Shown in pieces: positions 1-10,463 of a stretch of DNA of 64,000 nucleotides. The stretch is taken from NCBI GenBank assembly GCA_020746995.1, contig JAGPXD010000005.1, forward strand, positions 2,232,001 through 2,296,000. The letters are read 5' to 3'. This stretch comes from Plectosphaerella cucumerina. Lineage: Eukaryota; Ascomycota; Sordariomycetes; Glomerellales; Plectosphaerellaceae. The position numbers and the translations under genes were made by a program. How positions within the stretch are numbered: the first letter of the stretch is position 1; every line of letters begins with the position of its first letter. The notes below the pieces were generated by a model. That model did no database searches and was not told where the DNA came from. It saw nothing but the letters and a program-made list of their open reading frames with translations.

Positions 1-1213
1 TCTCCGTCTCCCTGCACCCCCACAACGACCGCGGCTGCGCCGTCGCCGCCGCCGAGCTGGCCCAGATGGCCGGCGCCGACCGCGTCGAGGGCTGCCTCTT
101 CGGTAACGGCGAGAGAACCGGCAACGTTGACCTGGTCACCCTGGGCCTGAACCTCTTTACCCAGGGCGTCAGCCCCAACATTGACTTCTCCGACATCAAC
201 CGCATCATCGACACGGTCGAGCTCTGCAACAAGATCCCCGTCCACCCGCGCGCCCCCTACGGTGGCTCCCTCGTCGTCTGCGCCTTCTCCGGCTCGCACC
301 AGGACGCCATCAAGAAGGGCTTCCAGAAGCGCGAGGCCGAGGGCAACTCCGACCAGGACCCCTGGCGCCTGCCCTACCTGCCCCTCGACCCCAAGGACAT
401 CGGCCGCACCTACGAGGCCGTCATCCGCGTCAACTCGCAGAGCGGCAAGGGCGGCACCGCCTGGATCATCCTGCGCAAGCTCCAGCTCGACCTCCCCCGC
501 GGCCTGCAGGTCGCCTTCTCCGCCATCGTCCAGAAGCGCGCCGACCAGCTCGGCCGCGAGCTCCTGTCCGAGGAGATCACCTCCCTCTTCGAGGAGACGT
601 ACTTCCTGCGCGAGAACCCGCGCTTCAGCATCATCGACTACAGCATCACCCCCGACCGCTCCCAGTCGCCCGCGCCCCCGGCCGCCGGCAAGACCCAGGA
701 CACCACCAAGCTGGCCCGTGTCTTCGAGGGCGTCATCGCCATCGACGGCAGGGAGTGCAAGCTCCGCGGCCGCGGCAACGGTCCCATCTCCAGTCTGGCC
801 AACGCCCTCAAGGACATTGGTGTCGATCTCGACGTCAACGATTACAAGGAGCACGCCATTGGTGAGGGCCGCCACGTCAAGGCCGCCACTTACATTGAGT
901 GCACCATCGCCAACAGCACCCAGAAGGTGTGGGGTATCGGCATCCACGAGGATGTTGTCCAGAGCTCCATGATTGCCCTTCTGAGCGCTGCCAGCAACGT
1001 ACGTTCCCCTGCACCCCTCTTTCACGTAGTCCTTTGCTAACATTGCCTTTCTAGTTCGTCGCCAGCCGGCCAGGAAGCCCCATCCTCAACGCCGAGGCCA
1101 TCTCCGCGCGGTCTCCCGGCAGGACCAACGGTAACGCCAAGGGCCTGACGGTTGGTTCCGACGCGAAGCCCAGTGTTGTCTCGGTTCTCGAGGCCAAGGC
1201 GAATGAGATGTAA
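1..1213 (+). CDS. LEU4: 2-isopropylmalate synthase, 3' part (5' end outside window)
   Basis: This enzyme condenses acetyl-CoA with 2-oxoisovalerate, the first committed step of leucine synthesis. The window opens inside the TIM-barrel catalytic domain: codons in frame from base 3 begin SVSLHPHNDRGC, where the HxH pair is the divalent-metal site. The linker follows, then the C-terminal regulatory LeuA dimer domain (from about base 700, ARVFEGVIAIDGRECKLRG), which in this family binds the feedback inhibitor leucine. An intron lies at 999-1054 (donor GTACGT, branch-like GCTAAC, acceptor CTAG). The last exon reads FVASRPGSPILNAEAISARS and stops with TAA at 1211-1213. The family is about 600 residues or more, so roughly the first third is missing. 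It converges on the purine permease gene. Confidence 0.95.
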
Positions 1214-1795
1214 GAAGGGATGTTGGAAGGATGGGAAAGAAAAAAATTGCATGTTGGGAATAATGTCTGATGTGGCCGGCGAGGATGGCGTGGCGCTATT
1301 TTGCTTTTTCATCGTTGAGTAGTCTTGCTCACTGAAAATGGCTGTATACTCCTGGGGGGTGAAAAGTTGGAGAACCGAATACAGAATGGGTTTGGCAAGA
1401 GTAAGCCAGGTGTTCAAACATGTCATGATGCTTGATGTGCTGTTGTTTTTCTATACGACGCCTTGCCCTGATGAGTAGAGAAGGCCTCGGGTCTTGGTGA
1501 GGAGTTCTGTGCTTGACTAGACCGATGGCTGCCGAGTCCTTGGGTTTCGGTTGGTTACTTAGTAGTAAAGAAGCACAGTGCAGCAGCCCCTGGCTTGGCT
1601 CTGGCGCCCTCACTCAACAACAAGGATGATAATCTCTCGAATCACGGCGAAGACCAGCTCAGGGATGACGTGACATTCTACTATCCAAAGATCGCTTTTA
1701 TAGCTCAACCCAACACCTCATCCACTTTCTTCCATCAAACAAAATAAGGGGATATCACTTGAAAAATCAAACTCGCTGCACTACCAACCCCCCGC
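1214..1795. other. convergent 3' intergenic region
   Basis: This is spacer between the stop codons of LEU4 (+) and the purine permease (-). It must hold both 3' ends and polyadenylation regions. The short frames here have no family features, and no repeat stands out. Confidence 0.6.
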
Positions 1796-3664
1796 TCATT
1801 CCCTCTTCGTCATCGAGGCCTCGCCAACAGGACGGATATCCTCCGAGTCGTTATCGCGAGCGCTCTCGCCGCCCTGGCTGCTGACCTCCTTGGTGTGCGT
1901 GACGGTGGTGTGGTCGCGGGGCGCGTAGTCCTCCTCGCCCTCGGTCTCCTCAAACTCCTCGGGGAGGAAGAGGTTGAGGAAGATGCAGACAAAGGCGGTG
2001 ACGGCGAAGCCCGTCTCCATGATCAGGGTGATGGCGTCCAGGAGACCCTGGAGACCCTTGTTGTCGCCGGAGTAGGTGAAGACGTTGCTGAAGTAGCCGG
2101 TGACGAGAATACCTCCGTAGCCCCAGACGAGACCAGCGGTCAGGATAAAGCGGTTGCGGCGGTTGAAGGTCATGCCCTTTGTGATGATGGCCATGCCGCT
2201 GACGGCGACGGCGGCGAAGAGGAAGGTGGTCATTCCGCCCAGGACGGCCGGGGGAATGGCGATGAGGGCGGCGGCGAACTTGGAGAAGAGGCCCATGATG
2301 ATGAGGAAGAAGCAGCAGCAGTAGCCGGCGGAGCGGTTGGCGCAGCGGGTGAGGGCGATGACGCCGTTGTTCTGGGCAAAGGTGGTGGCGGGGGAGATGG
2401 TGCAGAGAGCGGCCAGGATGCCGTTCAGGCCGTCGGCGAGGACGCCTCCCTGGATGCGGGACTCGTAGGTGCGGCCCTCAACCTCGAGGCGGGAGACGTC
2501 GCAGGTGGCGGTGATGTCGCCGATTGTCTCGGTGGCACAGATGACGTAGACTGCGAGCAGCGGCAGGACGAGCGGGCCGTAGACGGACAGGGGGAAGGTC
2601 TTGACCCAGACGAAGGAGACGACGGGGCCGCTGTCGATGCCGGACTTGTCAAAGTAGCCGGTGGCAGCGGCGATGATGCAGCCGACGAGGAGACCGAGGA
2701 TGACAGCGGTAGACTTCATGATGGGCGAACCGTAGCGCTCGCACAGGACGATGGTGGCGAAGACGGAGAAGCCGAGGCCGAGATACTGGGCGGAACCCCA
2801 GGGCAAGGCGTTGGGCGCGGCGATGTTGGGGCACAGGGCGAAGAAGCCGGTGGCGGTGCTGGGGCTCGCGCAGGGGCCGGAGCCGCCCATCCAGTTCTTG
2901 AAGCCGCTCTGGATGAGCTTGACGCCGATGAGCATGACGGTGGGGCCGGTGACGATGGGGGGGAAGATCTTGAGCATGATCTTGGGCGGGAGGAAGGAGA
3001 TGGCGACGACGACGAGGGCGCAGATGGCGGAGGTGCCGAGGATGGCGCCGTAGCCTTCGGGGCAGGGGAGCTTGGTGCCGTCGGCGGCCTTGGGGCAGTA
3101 ACCGTTGGCGTACATTTGCGCGAGGGCTCCTTGGGCGACGGGGATGATGGAGAATGAGATGCCGACGACGGAGAGGAGGCCAGTGCCAATGTAGTACCTG
3201 GGGCTTAGGGTTAGTATACTCAACATAGTGGAGTGAAGAAAGAAGACGTACCGAGTCTTGTAGATGTGGAAGCGCGTGATCTGGATCATGGACATGGTGC
3301 CGGAGACGATGAGGGCGGTGGAGACGAGATATTGCTGCTCAGCGAGGGAGAGGTTGGCGCCGGCGGCACCGCTCATGAGCATGGGAGGCGTGACGACGCC
3401 AGCAAGCATGGCGACGGCGTGCTGCAGGCCGAGGAGCATGGCCAGGAGGATGGGCATCTTGTCGTTGAGGCCGAAGAAGGGCGCGTTCTGGCGCACCTTC
3501 TTCATGAAGGGCAGGTTGGGGCGGAAGAGGAAGGCATAGTCGTAGGTGCCGACGAGGCCTTCCCTGGTGGTGAAGGTATGCTTGACGGCGCGGGCGCGGT
3601 CGCCGAGGGTCTTCTTGGGGATAGACCCGGGGACGATCTGGCTCGGGGCCTGATCTTCATCCAT
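1796..3664 (-). CDS. uric acid/xanthine permease (NAT/NCS2 family, UapA/UapC type)
   Basis: A plasma-membrane H+-coupled purine transporter of about 604 residues. Exon 1 is 3252-3664 and exon 2 is 1796-3197. The 54-nt intron 3198-3251 is a multiple of three and stays open, but removing it restores HIYKTRYYIGTGLLSV, the usual fungal sequence. The first membrane segment carries the QH motif (GLQHAVAMLAGV). The middle has the conserved CATETIGDITATCDVSRL segment. The NAT signature QNNGVIALTR is intact, as expected for an oxidised-purine carrier. Around 12-14 hydrophobic segments are visible, with an acidic, Ser/Thr-rich cytoplasmic tail. Aspergillus UapA is 574 residues, so the length fits. UapA and UapC cannot be told apart here. 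GATA motifs upstream would fit nitrogen control. Confidence 0.93.
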   Translation of the reverse strand: MDEDQAPSQIVPGSIPKKTLGDRARAVKHTFTTREGLVGTYDYAFLFRPNLPFMKKVRQNAPFFGLNDKMPILLAMLLGLQHAVAMLAGVVTPPMLMSGAAGANLSLAEQQYLVSTALIVSGTMSMIQITRFHIYKTRYVFFLHSTMLSILTLSPRYYIGTGLLSVVGISFSIIPVAQGALAQMYANGYCPKAADGTKLPCPEGYGAILGTSAICALVVVAISFLPPKIMLKIFPPIVTGPTVMLIGVKLIQSGFKNWMGGSGPCASPSTATGFFALCPNIAAPNALPWGSAQYLGLGFSVFATIVLCERYGSPIMKSTAVILGLLVGCIIAAATGYFDKSGIDSGPVVSFVWVKTFPLSVYGPLVLPLLAVYVICATETIGDITATCDVSRLEVEGRTYESRIQGGVLADGLNGILAALCTISPATTFAQNNGVIALTRCANRSAGYCCCFFLIIMGLFSKFAAALIAIPPAVLGGMTTFLFAAVAVSGMAIITKGMTFNRRNRFILTAGLVWGYGGILVTGYFSNVFTYSGDNKGLQGLLDAITLIMETGFAVTAFVCIFLNLFLPEEFEETEGEEDYAPRDHTTVTHTKEVSSQGGESARDNDSEDIRPVGEASMTKRE

Positions 3665-5866
3665 TGCGGCGATATTTTTGTGCGCTTGTGTGGTGTTGTG
3701 AACTGTGGAGATGGAATCTCTGGGCAGGGTAGTGTCGAAGTGCCGGAGCTTGTCGTCGATAGAGTGTGTGTGATTTCGTAACAGAAACTGCTGTCAAGGT
3801 CGGCAGTCCGGGGTCGGGTAGGGCTGCAAGCGAGATGGTTCGGGGGAGGGAACAGGGGATGTGACGTCCTGTCTCTGTGTCTGTGTCTGTTGATGGAGGC
3901 GATGAGGGGGCTCGGACAACAGATGACAAGACGGCGTCCCGAGGGCTTTTATGAGAAAAATGCCAATGCCAATGCCCGTCCCTTTTTTTTATCGGGTCAC
4001 GATGCTCTTAGGCCATGACATCGAGCAATCATGGCCCAGCTGCTGCTGCTCCTATCTGTGGGAACCCAGAGATAAGGTGTGGCCGGCGCCCTGAATGGTT
4101 GCCAGAGGACCCCGGTAGCGTGCTGCTGCGTGTGGTCCCCCGGGGGCTCCATCAGCGATCGCGGGAGGCCAGGGAGCCTTGGCGGGGCACGCGAACGGGC
4201 GAGCTGCGAGTTGTTTCTGGGTCTGGGTCTGGATCTGGCCTGGTCGGGTCCGGTCGAGGTGAGGTGGGTGGTCCGTGGACGAGGCCGGCTCCCGATGGTG
4301 GTTCATGGAGGGTGGTGGCGGGGGCTCGCGATGGGCCAGCCCGTGCCGTCTTGCCCGCGTCGCGCCCGTGGCCCGCGGGCGGGACACCAAGTGCTGAAGC
4401 TTTGGGAGAAGTCGATCAGCGGCATGAGGGTGTGAAGACTGGGGGGGCAAGGGCCGGGGTCCAAGCTGGAAGCAACTGACTTGCTTGCTGTGTGCTCAGA
4501 ATCGTGTCTCGCATCTGCCCGGAGAAACAGTACCAGCAGCCATCCCCGCCCGGCGAACAGCGGGAACCAGCTTGGGCTTAGGGCGCTGCTCACTGCTATG
4601 CCCGGACCGTGGTCTCGGCATGCAACTCGACTGCTCGAGGCACGTTGCTGATAACGCCAAGCAGACTGAAGTCCCCCTCCAGCGCCGTTGGACAGGCCGT
4701 CTCGCCTCGCCACCCCAGCTGTGTGCTAACAGCTCGAGATAAGATGTCAAGCCAACATGGGGGTCACCCATGCGACTGGCGCGCTGTGGCTTGAAGGGAA
4801 GGGGGGCCCGGCCGCGCCCTTGGACTGGTAAGCCGCATCGTCCGGGGAAAAAAGGGCACCCACGCTGCAAGCTCCCCCCCTCCCCCGGTCACGCTCTCTC
4901 TCCCTATCGGCGGACTCCGATGGGCAATTCTGTAGCCTCCGAGTTCCAGAGACCGACGACGGAACGAATTGGGAAGCGTGGGGTAGCGGGATCCAGCGAC
5001 GGCGCGCGACTCGAACGCCTCGCGCCCTCGCCGACGGGCGCACCAGCTGAGAGTCGAATCATCGTCGGCCGGCCTCGGCGATCCCCTCGAGATAAGTCCA
5101 TGCCCTGTGATTGCATGTTGTCGACAGCCTCTTTCCTGGCCGCCGGCCTGGCCTGTCTCAGCTCTTCCATCTGTCTCAGGGTCTGTCCCTCGCAGACGGG
5201 AGCCTCCCGATCGGAATCCATCGCGCACCGCAGTGTCGGTACGGACATCTCCTGCGCGCATCTACCGCGATGCTCCGAGGTGGTATGGAGGAGAATTCGG
5301 TAGGCCCCTGGCCAGCACCTATCTCCACTGATGCGATGCGGGAGCGGGTAGCAGGACAGGGGCCGAGGATGCTTCGCTGTCGTCCCCTGCTCAAGAGGCC
5401 GAGCTGGAACCGAAGCTTTTTCTGCCCATGGCCGTTCATCGTATGACAAGTCTCCTGGCGGTTTGCTTTACAAGAGCAATCAGTCATGCGATCAGTATCA
5501 ACCACACTTGCGATAACCCAGGGCCGCCACCACGACCATTCCAGGACACATCCAAGCCCTTGAGCTTGATAAGGACGATCTGAATCGACTGACATGGTAA
5601 GGTCCATGTCGTGTCAAACTTTCCCCGGATATTCGGGTGCATCAGTGAGTGCATGTAGGCGCTGGCATGTGAGACCGGCCCAACAGCACACCACCACCCG
5701 CTTCAACCCAACATTGGTAGGGTCACTTCCTAGTAGACATCAGTTTCATGGGCACCCCGCCAAGCAGGAGGCTACACACAGGTAGACTCCCATGTTCACT
5801 CGGTGTGATCACTAACGGCCGCATCATGGGTATCATTCGATTCGGTATTGGTCCGCCGGCGACCTC
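3665..5866. other. 2.2-kb intergenic region
   Basis: It holds the upstream region of the permease gene (its start codon faces right) and the 3' flank of JIP5. Many short GC-rich frames overlap on both strands between 4000 and 5600, but none has a recognisable domain, splice structure or family start. GATA-type motifs lie near 3990 and 4070. Confidence 0.5.
4070..4076 (+). promoter_or_regulatory. candidate GATA-factor site upstream of purine permease
   Basis: AGATAAG matches the HGATAR site bound by AreA/NIT2-type nitrogen regulators, about 400 bp upstream of the permease start. A reverse-strand CGATAA lies near 3990. Purine permeases are known AreA targets, but a six-base site is common by chance. 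Confidence 0.3.
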
Positions 5867-7210
5867 CTACAGCCCCGGGAACGAAAACTCCGAAGGCTTC
5901 TTCGGCTTGTTCAGCTTGCGCTTCTTCTCGCGCTTCTGCTTCGGTGCGTCCGAGTCGTCACTGTCATCGTCGTCTTCGCTACCGTCCTCGTCCGAGTCGT
6001 CGCTCTCTGCCGCTCGCTTGGTGCCCGTGGGCTCGTCGCTGTCTTCCTCGCCCTCGCCCTCCTCTGCCTCATCCTCGTCCTCGCTTGAGTCGTTGCCCTG
6101 AAGCTCCGAGAGCTCTTGCCAGACCTTGACAATGCGGCCACCCGCGCTGATGAGCCTGTTGTGGCAGTCAAAGGCCACCGAGATGGCGCCTTCGGTGTCG
6201 TCGTGACGCATGAGCGAACCCGGCTGCGAGTCGACGGTTCTCCGCACAACATCAACAACCCGCAGACTGCCATCACCAACGGCGACGACGAGCTTCTTGC
6301 CGAGGCCGAGGGACTCAGGCGCCAGGACCATGGCGTCGATACTCTCGCCACCCCTCCGCGCGTTGTCAACGATGATGCGCTCCTGCTGGTCGTCCCACAC
6401 GCCCTTGTCCCACAGCGTCACGACGCCCGAGCCAGATCCCACGGCCACCATTCCGTTCTTCCTGTTCTTCTTGGGCCCGATGCCCGGCACAAAGGCTGCA
6501 CACAGCAGCTCATCCTCCTGGTCGTCCGACTGCGTCGCAACACCCTTGTACCAGTCCGACGCGGCCAGCGTGGTGCCTCCCGTCGATACCCACTGCTTCG
6601 AGAAGCCCGACGTGCTCTGTTCCGTCGGCGGCAGGGGCACGATGGAGCTCACGTAGTCCTCATGAGGGTAATGTGTGCGGACGGGCGCATCGCCAAGCTT
6701 GCCATCCTTCAACTCGTAGAGGTGCAGGGCACCCGAGTCGCAGCCGAGGAGGAGAGCCTCGGGGTTCAGCACGTGCAGGGAGCTGGGCTCATCGGGGACG
6801 CCCGACCGGAGGGGGATAGACGCCTTGGAGATAACCCGGCCGTCGTGTGGGGAGAAGTGCTTGACGAGTGCGTCGGTGCCGGCAGAGTAGAGGGCTTTGC
6901 GAGGCGAAAATGTCAGCAATTGGCAAGGTAGGTGCACTTCCAATAGCAAGCAGCACATACCTGTTCCATCGAGGTTGTAGGCAAGGGTCCTGCAGCTGCC
7001 CCGGTGCCTCTTGGTCTGCCAGAGGGTCTCGATCATGCCCTTGCCGTTCTCGGCGGCCCCCCTGCGCTTGGAAGTCGTCGCCACGGGAGGCAGGCTGAAG
7101 GTCTGGACATGGCCGCTAGACAGGCCGACGGTCAGGAGGGGCTCCGTCGGGTGCAGAGCGGTCGTGAAGACCTCGGCGCTCAGCGGGAGCGTGCAGAGGT
7201 TCTCGAACAT
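5867..7210 (-). CDS. JIP5: WD-repeat protein JIP5 (WDR55 family)
   Basis: A nucleolar WD40 protein needed for 60S ribosomal subunit biogenesis. Exon 1 is 6961-7210, the intron 6895-6960 (donor GTATGT, branch-like CTGAC), and exon 2 5867-6894, giving 425 residues, the usual JIP5 length. The start MFENLCTLPLSAEVFTTALH and the successive WD40 blades (for example ALYSAGTDALVKHFS and LISAGGRIVKVWQ) fit the family. The last 75 or so residues are an acidic run followed by basic KQKREKKRKLNKPKKPSEF, the typical JIP5 tail and a probable nucleolar signal. It is divergent from the chitinase gene and shares its upstream region. Confidence 0.92.
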   Translation of the reverse strand: MFENLCTLPLSAEVFTTALHPTEPLLTVGLSSGHVQTFSLPPVATTSKRRGAAENGKGMIETLWQTKRHRGSCRTLAYNLDGTGMCCLLLEVHLPCQLLTFSPRKALYSAGTDALVKHFSPHDGRVISKASIPLRSGVPDEPSSLHVLNPEALLLGCDSGALHLYELKDGKLGDAPVRTHYPHEDYVSSIVPLPPTEQSTSGFSKQWVSTGGTTLAASDWYKGVATQSDDQEDELLCAAFVPGIGPKKNRKNGMVAVGSGSGVVTLWDKGVWDDQQERIIVDNARRGGESIDAMVLAPESLGLGKKLVVAVGDGSLRVVDVVRRTVDSQPGSLMRHDDTEGAISVAFDCHNRLISAGGRIVKVWQELSELQGNDSSEDEDEAEEGEGEEDSDEPTGTKRAAESDDSDEDGSEDDDDSDDSDAPKQKREKKRKLNKPKKPSEFSFPGL

Positions 7211-7686
7211 TGTTGAGCTGGTGGCCTCAATTGGCAGGCGGTGGGAGCTCTATTGGTGAATTGTATCGTTCAAGAAACTTTCGAGTGGTTGTGGGAAGTA
7301 CGTCGGCCGAGTACTGCTTTCGCGTTTGGAAACGTTCTTGTAGAAAGACGGAGTTGCAAGAAAGAAAAAGTTCGGTGAGCTTAGGACGAGGTATCCACAC
7401 AACCTTCGCTCGGGGCAGCCCTCACCGAGACACGGAAGGTGGGGCCGTCTCGGGACCTTCCACTTCGGGGAAGGAGCTCTGCTCATCGCATCTTGACCTT
7501 CCTTCCTTCCTACCCCGCGACGTCATGCCATTGGCATTTGGGAAGTTCGAGGGGAGGATCTGATACTACCCTATTCACTTTGAACGGCTCACATTGTTCT
7601 CTTCTCCGCATCAGCCATATATTCGCGGGGTTACCTCTCGGTTTACTCCCTCTTCTTCCCCAATTCGACTGAGACATCCCTCGACC
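7211..7686. promoter_or_regulatory. divergent promoter region JIP5 / GH18
   Basis: These 476 bp separate the start codons of JIP5 (leftward) and the GH18 gene (rightward), so both promoters must lie here. I see no clear TATA box or repeat. A C/T-rich stretch just before the GH18 start (ctcttcttccccaattcgac) resembles the pyrimidine-rich region of fungal promoters. Confidence 0.45.
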
Positions 7687-9029
7687 ATGAAGCTCATCAA
7701 CACCGTCCTCACCATCATCTACATGGCCGTGCTGGCTGCGGGCATGTCATCTCACGAGAAGAGATGGATTGTGTATCTCACTGGGTACGGAGGCTAACAG
7801 CCGATCAAGGCTCGCCTGACGTTGCTGACGGTCATTCCAGACAGCACCCCGTTGTGCCGTCCAAGGACATGCTTCACGAGGTCACACATGTCGCGCTGGC
7901 ATTCATGCGCTCTGAAATCTTCAACTCCGAGGAGACACCCACAGAATGGCCTCTGTTCACCACCGTCGCCGAGACGAGGGCTCAGTTCCACGAGGGCACG
8001 GTCATCCAGGTTGCTGTTGGCGGATGGGGAGACACAGCGCCCTTTGAGAAGGCCGCCTTGACCGACGCCAGCCGCAAGACGTTTGCGCGCAACATGGCCG
8101 CGATGGTTCAAGCCACTGGCGCCGACGGTAAGCATATCATGTCGTGAGATGGAGCATCCTGCTGACTTGACTGACAGGAGTGGATATCGATTGGGAATAC
8201 CCCGGGTGAGTTTTGACAATCCCGATGTCTAGATGCCACAGCCTTGCTAATATACTCCAGCGGCAACGGCGAAGACTACAAACAGATTACCAACGCGGAG
8301 AAGGCCTGGCAGATCGAGGCTTATCCCCTGCTGCTCGCTGAAATTCGTGCCGCCCTCGGTCCCGACAAAGTCATCTCAGCTGCTGTGCCCGGGCTGGAGC
8401 GGGATCTCATTGCCTTCACCCCGACCACCGTCCCCCGCATCTTCGAGTCCGTGGACTTCCTCAACGTCATGACCTATGACCTTCTCAACCGTCGGGACAA
8501 CGTGACAAAACACCACACCGGCGTGCAAGAGTCCCTCGCTTCAATCGACGCCTACCTCGCCCGCGGTGCCCCCGCCGACAAGCTCAACCTCGGCCTCGCC
8601 TTCTACACCAAGTGGGTATACACCATCGACTGTCCCGACCCGAAGAACACCGTCGGCTGCCCGACTCTGCTTCTTGAAGATCCCGTCACCGGAGGGGATC
8701 TGGGCCGAACCGGCGGCTTCAGCTGGCACGACCCCGTGCCCGAGGATCAGAAGGCATCATTTGAAAGGGCTCTGCTCCACGGCAGATACGACAAGAAGGG
8801 TGGCGGTCACTACTACTGGGACGCTGAGACCCGGCGGTGGTGGACCTTTGACACGCCCGAGGCCATCACACGCAAGTTTCCCCTGATCGTAGACGAGAAA
8901 CGTCTCGGCGGCCTCTTTGCTTGGGGTTTGGGCGAGGATGCGCCCGAGTTCCGTCACCTGAGGGCGGTGAACAAGGCACTCGAGGGCTACAATGGAAGCG
9001 GCGAGCCCTACGTCCGTGAGGAGCTCTGA
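7687..9029 (+). CDS. secreted glycoside hydrolase family 18 chitinase
   Basis: Predicted endo-acting chitin (beta-1,4-GlcNAc) hydrolase of 393 residues. Four exons are 7687-7784, 7841-8127, 8178-8205 and 8261-9029; the introns are 56, 50 and 55 nt with GTACGG, GTAAGC and GTGAGT donors. Residues 1-20 form a hydrophobic signal peptide, or possibly a signal anchor. The SxGG-like AVGGWG lies near residue 91. The catalytic DxxDxDxE motif is complete at D128-G-V-D131-I-D133-W-E135, and VMTYDLLN is the later barrel motif. No chitin-binding or LysM module is attached, so it is a minimal catalytic form. The substrate is inferred from the family; some GH18 members act on other GlcNAc polymers. Confidence 0.88.
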
Positions 9030-9212
9030 CGGTACGGGAAGTGAGCGGATTCGGAGGCGCAGGGTCACCAGGCCAAGTCACCTGGGTCAATGCACAGAAA
9101 TGCCTTTTGTGTGATTTGTACATCTATGTACATGTCTCGTCTCATTTGGACATGTGCCTCAAGGGCGACGCCCTCCTGAGACGCCAACCAACCCCTTCCT
9201 CCCTCACACCGC

Positions 9213-10463
9213 TTAGAAGATGTGGCCGAAGCAGTTGGCATAGTATGATACCGTGGCGCTCCAGTCGGAGAAGATACCGAGGACGCCAATCTCCTCTCCC
9301 AGCACGTAGAGAAGCTCGAACACATCGCCGTCGCGCTTGATGAGGTCCTTGATGGTGTTGAAGTAGTAACCGCCGCCAGAGCCGTCAGAAAGAATACCGG
9401 AGCGCTCGGCGGACCAGGCGACGATGTCGAGGCCGAGCTCCTTGGCGCGCACGGCGTACTCGCTGGGGACGATCTTGCCGTTCTCAGGCTTGACCAGGTA
9501 CTGCATGGGCGGGGCGACGATCTGGACGCCGTCGGCCTTGTAGTTTGTGAGGTTGGCGACGGCGGCGGGGAAGGTGGCGGGCGTCTCGCCGTACGAGTCG
9601 AGGAAGACGGCCTGCTTGCCGAACTCGGGGTCCTCCTTGACCCAGTAGAGGACGTCGTCGTAGAGGAAGGACTGCAGCCAGACGCGCGAGGGGTCGATGC
9701 CGGCCTCGCGGTACTCGTCGGCCAGCTGCTGGGCGTAGTCCTCCTGGGTGTAGTTGGTGGGGCCGAAGGGCATGGGCACCTCGGGGGTCTTGAGCTCGGG
9801 GACGAAGAGGAGGCCGAGGTCGTCGACGAGCTTGATGTGCTCCTTGTGGGTGAGGACGGTGCCGCAGCGGCCGTAGAGCTCGGTGCGCCAGCGGGGAGCC
9901 TGCTGGAAGGTCTCGGGCGTGGTGGCCTGGGGGTTTGAACCTTCCATGCGGGCGCATAGGGTCTTGAACTCTTTGAGAGTCAGGTCCGATGTGCAGCACT
10001 TTGCCGAGGCGGGCTTACCCCCAGCGGCGGGGGTGAAGGGCTCGGTGCACTTGGCGGCCAGCTCTGGCTTCGAGAGGATATCGGTGGTGTAGTGGAGATC
10101 GCACTGGGCGTGGCGGCAGACGAGCTCGAGGTCCTTCGTGAAGGCGACGTCGCACTCGAGCATGCCGGCTCCCATGCGGGCACCGGCGAGGTTGGACTCG
10201 AGGGAGTGCTCGGGGATCTGCATGGTGCCGCCGCCGCGGTGGCCGATGCTCCAGGCGCTGGGCTTGAAGTCCTTGATGCTGGCGCACTGCTGGAGCTTCT
10301 CCTTGACGGGGGAGTCGGCCATGGTGTCGATGAGCCAGAAGGGCCGGGGCCCCAGCTCGATGTGCTCGATGGGAGTGTAGTCGGGCTTGGGCTTCTCGCA
10401 GGGCGCGGCGGCGACGTGGGCGGCGGCCGCGAGGCCCGAGACGACGATGGACTTGACCTGCAT
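9213..10463 (-). CDS. secreted glycerophosphodiester phosphodiesterase family protein
   Basis: A 416-residue intronless GDPD protein predicted to hydrolyse glycerophosphodiesters to glycerol-3-phosphate plus alcohol. I take the ATG at 10463 because it begins MQVKSIVVSGLAAAAHVAAA, a good signal peptide; the longer frame only adds upstream sequence. Near residue 74 is IGHRGGGTMQIPEHSLESN, which holds the catalytic His-Arg and metal-binding Glu. MLECDVAFTKDLELVCRHAQ is the second GDPD block, with the Glu/Asp and catalytic His. A cysteine-containing insertion follows, as in secreted fungal members. It converges with the chitinase, with 183 bp between stop codons. The role is probably phosphate or glycerol scavenging outside the cell. 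Confidence 0.85.
   Translation of the reverse strand: MQVKSIVVSGLAAAAHVAAAPCEKPKPDYTPIEHIELGPRPFWLIDTMADSPVKEKLQQCASIKDFKPSAWSIGHRGGGTMQIPEHSLESNLAGARMGAGMLECDVAFTKDLELVCRHAQCDLHYTTDILSKPELAAKCTEPFTPAAGGKPASAKCCTSDLTLKEFKTLCARMEGSNPQATTPETFQQAPRWRTELYGRCGTVLTHKEHIKLVDDLGLLFVPELKTPEVPMPFGPTNYTQEDYAQQLADEYREAGIDPSRVWLQSFLYDDVLYWVKEDPEFGKQAVFLDSYGETPATFPAAVANLTNYKADGVQIVAPPMQYLVKPENGKIVPSEYAVRAKELGLDIVAWSAERSGILSDGSGGGYYFNTIKDLIKRDGDVFELLYVLGEEIGVLGIFSDWSATVSYYANCFGHIF

Noticed and set aside
1895..3157. 420-codon plus-strand frame antisense to the purine permease
   Set aside because: Composition is almost entirely Gly/Asp/Glu/Ala from reading GC-rich membrane-protein codons backwards; the opposite strand has a complete NAT permease.
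4015..5449. Cluster of overlapping frames of 100-180 codons on both strands
   Set aside because: Many mutually overlapping frames of similar length are expected in GC-rich spacer; none has splice or domain support.
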